A DNA stretch of 64,000 bases. Source: Blastobasis lacticolella (taxonomy: Eukaryota > Arthropoda > Insecta > Lepidoptera > Blastobasidae). The notes beneath the pieces are model-generated. The model did not search any database and was not told where the DNA came from. It worked only from the letters and a program-made list of their open reading frames with translations. The translations under genes and the position numbers were made by a program. Below, piece after piece: positions 56,310 through 64,000 of this stretch (position 1 is the first letter of the stretch; each line of letters begins with the position of its first letter). The DNA lies in contig LR990050.1 in assembly GCA_905147135.1 (NCBI GenBank), positions 322,501 through 386,500 of the forward strand. The letters are read 5' to 3'.

Positions 56310-59100
56310 CCGCGGCAGAGCGCGGCCCGACCGCGCCCCGCCCCCTTCCCTTCCCCGCCCCACGCCCCGCCCCCCTGGCGCGAGGGCCGCCTCCTATTGG
56401 CCGGCGCCTCGTGAGCGGCGAACGAGTGAACGAGAACGAAAACGGAACGACTGTATTGTTGTATTGTACATATAATTTAGTATAGGCTGTGGCGCGTGAG
56501 TGAGCGTGTGAATGTAATCTGGTCTACGCAGTAGTGTTCTTTTATTACGGAGCATGTCTTTAATCGTGGAGAGTTGATGTAAGCAGAGTGGCATGGTCCG
56601 TAGTTACGATGGAGAGTAGACCGCTGTCCCCTTATTCCGACGTCGTTTTACAGGCTCGGTTCGACAAGTGCCGTATTATTTAGTCACACAAATCTCCTAA
56701 CTTTATTTTTCTTTTTCGTTAAGATGACACCTAGTACATTTTAGTTTAGCATAGTTTAGCATTTGGTAGGAATAGTCGACGACGCATTTCAGGGTCATTC
56801 CGCTAGTGAAGGCCCTCGGGAGCCCTCGAGGGCGGAGTCGCGTAACCGATAAGTATTAACTCGTATTTATCATTTGCCTTCCATGTATGTATGTCCTACA
56901 TCATGCTCATGTAAAATACATAATAATAGAGATATATCTATGTTGATGAAGTACATTTAGAATTTATATGTATAATGTTAGGCTCCTATTTCACCTGTAA
57001 CAGAACTATTTATCGATTTAATTCAATGTGACATTTTTACGTAAACTATGAAAACTATACAAATGAAAGTAATTATTTATTGTGATGTAACAATTTATAT
57101 AACATATAATGGGAAGTAAGATTTTTATGTGTAGAGGTTCTTGCCAATATCAGTCGATGGTGGAATAGGTGATCTTGAACGGTAGGTAGGGAAGCGAAAT
57201 ATGGCGGAGTTAGCGCCATCTTATAAGACTGCTGGGGCTCGCGGCAGCCGCACCGGAGACCTTGATCAAACCGAGGATCAAGCATACTTTAGTTGCTATT
57301 ATCAAATAAAATATAATAAAATAAGTACTACAGAAAAAGGCATAATAAAATACCTAATAATTTAGTTATCTTTTTACACTTTTGATGAAAGTATTTATTT
57401 AATGTGGCAACACCAATGATTGTCTGTTAGTGATGTGACTGTGTGGCAGCTAGAACATTGTACCTGAAACTCCTGCAGTCTTCGATCAACTAAAGGTGAA
57501 GCATTCCTCAATTGTCGTCAACACCCGCATTTATATAAACTAGAAAGACTCGAGATGTATTGGACCAAAACGCTCGACTAACTTCTCGGGGACCGACCCT
57601 ATTTCCAGTCAATAAGACTGCAAATCCCAATTTATAAATAGATTGTGTTTGTAGTTGATCGAAGCGTGCATGGACGAAGTGTAGGGTGTGGCAGCCGCGA
57701 GCCGGCGCGGCGGAGGCGCCGCCGCTGTAATTGTAATATTATTAAATTCAATGGTGCTCTCACTGCGCGGCGCGGGTACCACGCACGGACGGACGGACGT
57801 ACCTATATCATGACTAGTAGTTCGATAGAAACTCTAGGTGTTCTAGTCTGATAGGAAGCCAACCAACGCAGAAATAACGTGAACGAACACTCAACCCTTT
57901 ACCAAAAACCGATTGGGAGCTGACGTGTTTTTGCTTACAAGGTGGCGCCACCAGCCACTGATCGCACCGTCGTGTTATAGGCTAAAATCCAAGCCTCGGT
58001 TACACTGCTTGTTATGGCTCCCCAAGACGGTTTGAATATGAATCTGTATCGGGGAGCCATACCAAGCATGCTGAAAACTAGCATGTGTAACCCAGACTTT
58101 AGATTCTGACTAATAGCACTTAGTATTCTAACAAGTGGACCTCATATCCAGTAGCGCCATCTAGTGATTCGCGTGTGGAAGGCACCACCGCCGTAGCGTG
58201 GTACGCGCACCGCAGTATCATATCATAACTGTAAACTTATGCATTTATGAACTGTTCTCCTTCTAGGTTAGCGTGTTTAAATTTTAAGGATCTATTTTTA
58301 TATGTATGGTAGAAAGAAAGAATATGACTGTATGAGATATATCGGCGTCCCGTACGGGGCGACACTATGTGATAGCGCCTGTATCTTCCTGCCCCGCTCT
58401 CGGCGCCAGCGGCAGTGCATACGCCGCGGAACGCTTTCTGAAACATTGCAACGCAACAACTCTGTAATCCAAGCTCCTTGTCACTATAAGTGAGAAGAGA
58501 TTGGGCATCAATCCAATATAGCTTACCTAGCGCGTGTTGGTGGATTTAACAATAAATGAATAATTCCATGAATGTACAATAATTCCGGCGTTTTCAATGC
58601 GGTGTATCTGCGGGCTAATTAATAAGTCCATGGGTGTATCATAATGACAACGTGTCCTTAGTATTCAAAGCAGCCATGTCTAAAATATGCGCATGCCCAA
58701 TATTTTATTGTCGTGTTCAAATATTCAACCTTTGGTCGTGTTGATTAGATAACAGACTGTAGCCGTATCCGACGTGAACACCGCCGCTGGCGCCTCCGAT
58801 TCCTTTCCAAACGTATTATCTACTTGTATACAGGGGATTCTTTTCGTTTCGCTGTAATAAATAAATGTATAGAACTCATATAAATAAATATTATAGAATG
58901 TAATGTAAACTTAAATGCACAATGTGGGAACAGAGTCCTAGCCGACTGAATATCAATCAAAATGATTATAATGATTTAGCATGGAGTTGCGAAATAGAAT
59001 AATTGTTCGTAATACGTATTGTACAACTTATGATTTATTTATAATATTCGTTGTATAAGTTTTGACACAACTAATAAACAAAAATGAATTTAATTTGCTT
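56310..59100 (+). other. Probable 3' UTR of the Fat-like gene
   Basis: The first 100 bp are GC-rich, then the sequence turns AT-rich with no exon-like or coding signal. Candidate poly(A) signals occur at several places, e.g. AATAAA near 57304, 58857 and 59073. The true end cannot be fixed from sequence alone. A stem-loop lies at 58006-58068. Confidence 0.4.
58006..58068. other. Stem-loop in the probable 3' UTR
   Basis: 58006-58023 pairs with 58051-58068 (17 of 18 positions; GGCTCCCC with GGGGAGCC) around a 27-nt loop. It may be a MITE remnant or an RNA structure. Confidence 0.5.
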
Positions 59101-59224
59101 TTGTTAATATTATTTTACCCTGTAATGAATAAAAAGATCCCACCAAAATATTACGTGTAAAATTGGTTCGCCAAGCCACAACAGCTCACAACGTTTCACT
59201 ATGAAAAAGTTCACATCTAATGAT

Positions 59225-59690
59225 GCGCCAAGCCCTTAACTCTACGGACTCCCACTCACTACAGACCCTGCTACTAGGGGAACCTGTAGCCGTATTCACA
59301 ATGGCTCAGAAATCAGATTCGGATACGGAATCGACAAAGGACCCCGCAAAAGATCTTAGGAAAATGTGGTTTCAGTTAGTTATCATGAAATTTTCATATG
59401 TTATAGAGAGTAGAGTTTCTGTGGAATCTATCGGGATTCTGAATAACAGTTTTGGAATCGATCGACATCTCACGAATTTCGTGTCGAATCGTTCGGAAAC
59501 GGTTTCGAATCATTGTGAATACGGCTACTGACCGATCATGGTTACATATTCAGTCGTCATATTTTCCCTCACCGTAGAGCATCAGTTAGTGTTCTACAAA
59601 TGTACGTAATACACAAAAAAACCATTAGTACATGGCCGCAGTGGGATTCGAATCCGGTACCTTAAACACTCGGCCACCGATGCTCTCTGT
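59225..59690 (-). repeat. tRNA-derived SINE, split by a MITE
   Basis: Minus-strand head at about 59690-59640: GGTGGCCGAGTGTTTAAGG and the B box GGATTCGAATCCC. The body matches 53940-54030 (CCCTGCTA..AGGGGAACCTGACC, ATGGTTACA.ATCAGTCG), interrupted at 59287-59527. Confidence 0.7.
59287..59527. mobile_element. 241-bp MITE
   Basis: Perfect 17-bp terminal inverted repeats TAGCCGTATTCACAATG, flanked by CTG on both sides (59284-59286, 59528-59530). It lies inside a SINE whose uninterrupted form is known from 53955-53985. A chance open frame crosses it. Confidence 0.8.
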
Positions 59691-59984
59691 CTATATGTAT
59701 GCATTTCTGTTAACTACTAAACCACGCAACGGATTTTGATGCGGTTTTCACATTCACTTTTCTTTTTGGTAAGTATAATGTTGGTATAACTAGTGTCATG
59801 TAAGAAGAGACTTGGCGGGTCACGTTGTTCGACTTGCGCAGTAGGCGATTACCTGCGCGAAGTCCCCTCTACTGCCATTGGACAAGTCTCTTCTTTCATG
59901 ACGAGAATTATACCTACTTATCATCCCCCCCTTACGTAGACCACAGACTATAAACTATAACGTAGACTCTCTAGTGGTGTCCAC

Positions 59985-60180
59985 GCAAAGATTCGAAAAA
60001 ACGTTTTTCGTTCGTACGATTCAGATGTGGAATGAGCTGCCAGCCAGTGTTTCCTTTGGACTACGACATGGAATCGTTCAAGAGGTCTATTAGAGGTCTC
60101 CTTAAAGGCGTCCATAGGGGGCGGACGGTGGTGACTACTTTCCATCAGGTGGCCCGCTTGCCTGTTTGTCAACGAACCGT
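59985..60180 (-). repeat. Interspersed repeat family A, inverted copy
   Basis: Reverse complement of the 25795-26000 type: TGTTTCCTTTGGACTA..GAATCGTTCAAGAGGTCTATTA..GTCCATAGG..GGTGACTACTTTCCATCAGG. Confidence 0.7.
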
Positions 60181-62580
60181 CGAAATCGCCGGCCGAGACG
60201 GAAGGAAACCAAAACGTCAAGACATCAACGTCAATATCCAGGGTGACCATCTGTGGCAGATATCTACCGTTTTTGCAGATTTGGCTATTTTCAGTTGGGT
60301 AGATTACGTTGACGCATGGAAAAAGTGGTAGAATTTGGCAGATTTGAAAACAAACCTCACATTTAATCATTTTTAAGGAAAATATTGTAATTTGTCACGT
60401 AACACAAATTTTCGACTGATCAATCAACGCGATGTTGTCAAAGAGGGTTGTCACGATTTCAAATGGCGCTAGTGAGGCTTAAGGTTTGTTTTCAAAGTAC
60501 TGTCGTGCTATTGGACAGAAAGGACTGCTATACAATGAGGAATCTATGCCAGCCAATGATAGGTCTTATTTTGACAGCAGACGTTGCACAGTTACGCCAC
60601 CTTTTGGCGCCAACGATTTTGTAATCTGGAAAACCGTCATTATAGCTGATTTCAGATTTTGCATCAATATCCACAGAGTAGCTAGCTAAGTGATATAGTA
60701 AAGGTTGTATACTTTGCACCACTCTAGAATACCTACTATTATTTTAAAGAGGTAGAAGTAGGTAGATACGTCAAAGAAAATACTCAGATAGACTGGATTT
60801 AAACTCGGAAACTTTGTGCGTAAGACCGATAAGTAGAATTAATTGAAACTATCAAGAGAGCTTGTGTAACTTTTTGAAACGGGTATTAACCTTAGATTAT
60901 TAACCTTCGTCGATTCGACGACGCAGACTTTAAAAAATTCGCGTAAAATCCTGCTCATGCGATCGTAATTACTTTATACGATACTTTGTCTAAACTCTGT
61001 CGACCGGTTGCCTTCATGCCTCATGGGAGTGTCTTAAGTGTAGGAGGCCCGTGAGCGCTATTCCAGCAGCCATGGCACGTCGCATCGACGACGGTTAGTA
61101 ATGACGTGATTTTTTACTTTTTCAATTCTGTGTTTCTGCGTTCTTTTTTTCTGTTGTAAATGTTTTTTTTTTTTTTAACGTTATTTATTGGTCATTGTTT
61201 TTGAAACAATTCGCCAGTTATTATTATAAGTACGAAAATTCGTCAGGAAGCGAGAAACAAGACAAAAATGCAGAGCTGGAAAGAACCTCAAAAATACAAA
61301 AATGTAAAGAATTCCTTGAGACCAGTAGATGTATAATGAAATGAGCGCAATTACTGGCGTATTTACACAAAAAAAAAATATTTATAGTTTATTACATTCA
61401 TTATTTTTGACATCTATAGTTTTTCTTCTCCTAATTACGTTATAAATGGTATTAGGAACTTTAAAATCTTAAAATTGTTGATTTGGCATGAACACTATGA
61501 TCTCATTTATTAATTTGTTTCATTAATAATTTGACATAATATTAGTTATCTAAATATAACATAAATACTTTTCACTACTAATAAAAACTATATTTTAAGT
61601 ACATTTTATTTTAATAAAACCCTTTAACCCCATTTATTCAATACCGTAGTCAAACCGACGAGGGTTAGTATTAAGCTGCCGACTTGTGAGCTAAAAATAT
61701 GCGTGACATATTTTTATCATTTTTCTTCAAGGTATCTGGCAGGTATTTAGCAAATGTTTTGCAAATTCTCGGTTTTTCAGACGGTAACATTATCAATATC
61801 TGTCCCATGGACTTACCATGTTTGACGGCGCATCCGGACGGTCCTTGTTGTATTGGTTACCTGTGGTTGGACTCTAGGTGGACTCTAGGGCGCCGATATA
61901 TTTATCGGCGCCCTAGACTCTAGATAGCCGACATCATTATAACTGGATCTATCATCATCATTTTAACATCAGGCCCGACTTTTCCAGCGCGGCGCATGAG
62001 GGCCCGCGGTCCACCACGACACAAACTCACAACGACGTCAGTTTAAAGGCTAAGGTATTGGTATTCGTCACTTATATAGCAATTTCTCGTGGGTGCTTGG
62101 TTTCTGGTGTTAATCAAAACAAGAACATCACAGCGCACAATAATGCGTGCGCGCGCTGCCATTGTTAACTAACCACAGACAACAAACAAACAAGAACCAG
62201 CTACAGAGTATCTAACCAATAGATATCTTATCACGACCAATAACTCGATGCGCCGTCACGGCCATTCTGATAATACGACCGTCCTCGGGCGTTAAGTTGT
62301 TCTAACAGCTCCACCGCTAGTGATCCCCTCGATCATCCTGACAATCAAGATTTGTTACTATGATTGCCACCTATTTCTCAAACGAACTCAAGAGTACAAC
62401 AGTCCACCATTGACTCGAGCCCGACGTATTGAACTGCTAACTAAGCCTAATTTGTAGTTACCCAACAACAACGTCTAAGTAACGCAAACCAACCAAATGG
62501 CACCCATCAACCAAATTTATCTGTAGGTGCAATGTACATCCATGTTTATCTACTTCGCAACTCTAGGTCTATCAAGCAAC
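60181..62580. other. Intergenic, no gene recognised
   Basis: Mixed composition. The only distinct structure is the hairpin at 61885-61916. No coding family found on either strand. Confidence 0.5.
61885..61916. repeat. Perfect 14-bp GC-rich hairpin
   Basis: CTAGGGCGCCGATA at 61885-61898 and its complement TATCGGCGCCCTAG at 61903-61916, with a 4-nt loop. Confidence 0.85.
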
Positions 62581-62584
62581 TCTA

Positions 62585-63060
62585 GGTCAACCTTAAACGT
62601 ACCTAAGTCATCGTCTGCGCCTGATCTTTGGTTCTTTTAAACCAACCCGCACACACCCGGTATGGCTCATATAAACAACTAGTTCTAGCCATTGAATCCT
62701 TCAAACCAAACCCCACAATAGCACAGCATCCGGATATCAGCGGCAAAGAACAAGGGCACACATAAACATCAGCTAGTTCTAACTGTTAAATCCTTCAAAC
62801 CAAACCCCGCAACAGGGCAGGATCTGGATATCAACGGCACAGACCAGGATACACAATCATATATCTACCATATGTTTCTAACTACTGACTCCTCTCCCAA
62901 CTCGCGCACAGAGTATGGTCCGGATGACAGCAGTAGGTGTCCAGGATAAACATAAACATACATACGCTATCTGGTTCCAATTACTTGACTCCTCTCCCAA
63001 CTCCCGCACAGAGTATGGTTCGGATGAGAGCGTCAGGTATCCAGGATAGGGTACCAACAT
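62585..63060. repeat. Degenerate tandem repeat, about 90-110 bp period, 4 or more copies
   Basis: Recurrent order: CTAGTTCTA(A/G)C, ATTGAATCCTTCAAACCAAACCCC, GGATCTGGATATCAACGGC, AGGATA(C/A)ACA. The last two copies share CTGACTCCTCTCCCAACTC and GCACAGAGTATGGT(C/T)CGGATGA. Confidence 0.7.
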
Positions 63061-63270
63061 ACCAACTAATATTTTTTACAGGTTTGTATTGTCTTACAGA
63101 ACCATTATTCTGTCCAACTTAAGTACATCGTATTATGAAAATTCATACACAATATCCATTTCTACACAGAGGATATCTTTATCACTGCTATGATCGTTAA
63201 GCACCTCCAACCCTAGGTGCCACTATCTGTAAAATAGCGTTATGAATGCTCGGAATAAATTACCAAAACA

Positions 63271-63412
63271 TTTTATTATTATTATTATTTTTAGCCATTT
63301 CTGTCCCACTGCAGGGCAAAGGCTTCCCGGTTGGATAATTTCATCGGCGAATCCTTAGAAGTGGCGTCCAACTCGTCCCACCATCTCCGTCTAGGCCTCC
63401 TGCGCTTCCTTG
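63271..63412 (-). repeat. 3' end of a LINE abutting the gag fragment
   Basis: Minus strand: RKRRRPRRRWWDELDATSKD, then REAFALQWDRNG and stop, then a (AAT)n tail at 63271-63293. The tail peptide RPRRRWWDELD is typical of a LINE widespread in Lepidoptera. Confidence 0.6.
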
Positions 63413-63940
63413 TTACGTTTTGTGGGGTCTCTCCGCCAACTGCAACGCCTTCTCCAGGGTCAGGTCGGTCATGGACTCGCTGAACAGTCGATCGCGTTCC
63501 GGTCCACCCGACATGCCGAGCACAAACTTTTCCCGCAAGGCTTCTTCCATGGCCTTAGCCTGGAATCCACAGTTCATGGCTAACCCGCGGATCCGTGCCG
63601 CCCACTGTGACAAGGACTCGCTTCCTTGCACCGCACTATAAAACTTATAGCGCTCCGCAAACCCACACGTCTTTGTTTTAAAATGGCCGTCCAGTAACTT
63701 CAACACTTTTGCATACGCCAAGACACCGACATCCCCGGGAAGCGCTAGATCCCGTGCCAGTCTATAGGTAGATTCGGCCAAACTACTTAATAAAATAGCT
63801 CGCCGTTTCACACCACTCTTGTCCGTATCTTCGGTTATGTCGTTCGCCATGAACCATTGTTCTAGGCGGCCCTTATACAACAACCAATCTTGAACTTGAT
63901 GATTAAATAAATTTAACACGCCGACTGATATTTTTGCCAT
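63413..63940 (-). pseudogene. gag N-terminal part of an LTR retrotransposon (Ty3/gypsy-like)
   Basis: 175 codons from ATG at 63940: VLNLFNHQVQDWLLYKGRLE, RAILLSSLAESTYRLARDLA, FYSAVQGSESLSQWAARIRG, LREKFVLGMSGGPERDRLF. This is the helical capsid-like domain of insect Ty3/gypsy gag. The frame stops at 63413 where LINE sequence begins, so the rest of gag and all of pol are missing. On the minus strand TTGGCGACGTTCGAACTACG lies at 63980-63961 just before the ATG, the right place for a primer-binding site; the 5' LTR would be beyond the window. Confidence 0.72.
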
Positions 63941-64000
63941 TATAACTACTAATTACGCGTAGTTCGAACGTCGCCAATTGTTATTTCGGAAGTTATACTA

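Noticed and set aside
59220..59531. 103-codon frame across the MITE
   Set aside because: It begins in the SINE, crosses the MITE and ends in the SINE again, so it is not a gene.

Overview
The window is animal genomic DNA, most likely from an insect and probably a moth or butterfly. GC-rich exons lie in AT-rich introns with GT..AG borders. The introns carry non-LTR retrotransposons, a DIRS-like element, tRNA-derived SINEs, MITEs and LINE 3' ends of a kind I associate with Lepidoptera (recollection, not a search).

One gene on the + strand fills most of it: the 3' half of a giant Fat-like protocadherin, the ortholog group of fly kugelei/Fat2 and vertebrate FAT1-3. I could place 34 exons between 2940 and 56309. 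With the first splice donor used in each duplicated exon they join in frame into 2725 residues and a stop. In order these encode the tail of one cadherin repeat, about 17 more cadherin repeats, the FAT-specific domain after the cadherins, a furin-like RKKR site, one EGF, one laminin G domain, four more EGFs, a transmembrane helix, and a cytoplasmic tail of about 327 residues ending in the PDZ-binding motif HTDV. The 5' half of the gene lies upstream of base 1.

The most striking feature is four perfect or near-perfect tandem arrays. Each starts inside a cadherin exon and runs across its 5' splice site: 5 x 147 bp (3015-3750), 9 x 132 bp (20481-21649), 2 x 150 bp (25473-25777) and 21 x 135 bp (30859-33704). 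All four units are multiples of three and contain no stop in the gene frame, so every duplicated donor would give an in-frame message. A fifth, older and diverged duplication copies a 3' splice site (6298-6520).

The large introns hold mobile DNA. 10011-16503 carries an RT fragment and a DIRS-like element with long inverted repeats and a hairpin-rich minisatellite. 22696-25432 carries a palindromic repeat family. 37505-45159 carries an I/LOA-type LINE, bounded by a 14-bp target-site duplication, that was later split by a CR1-like LINE whose ORF2 is intact. 45405-49806 carries a MITE nested in an older repeat. Downstream of the stop are a probable long 3' UTR, SINEs, a second MITE, a degenerate tandem repeat, and at the right edge the gag start of an LTR retrotransposon running off the window on the - strand.
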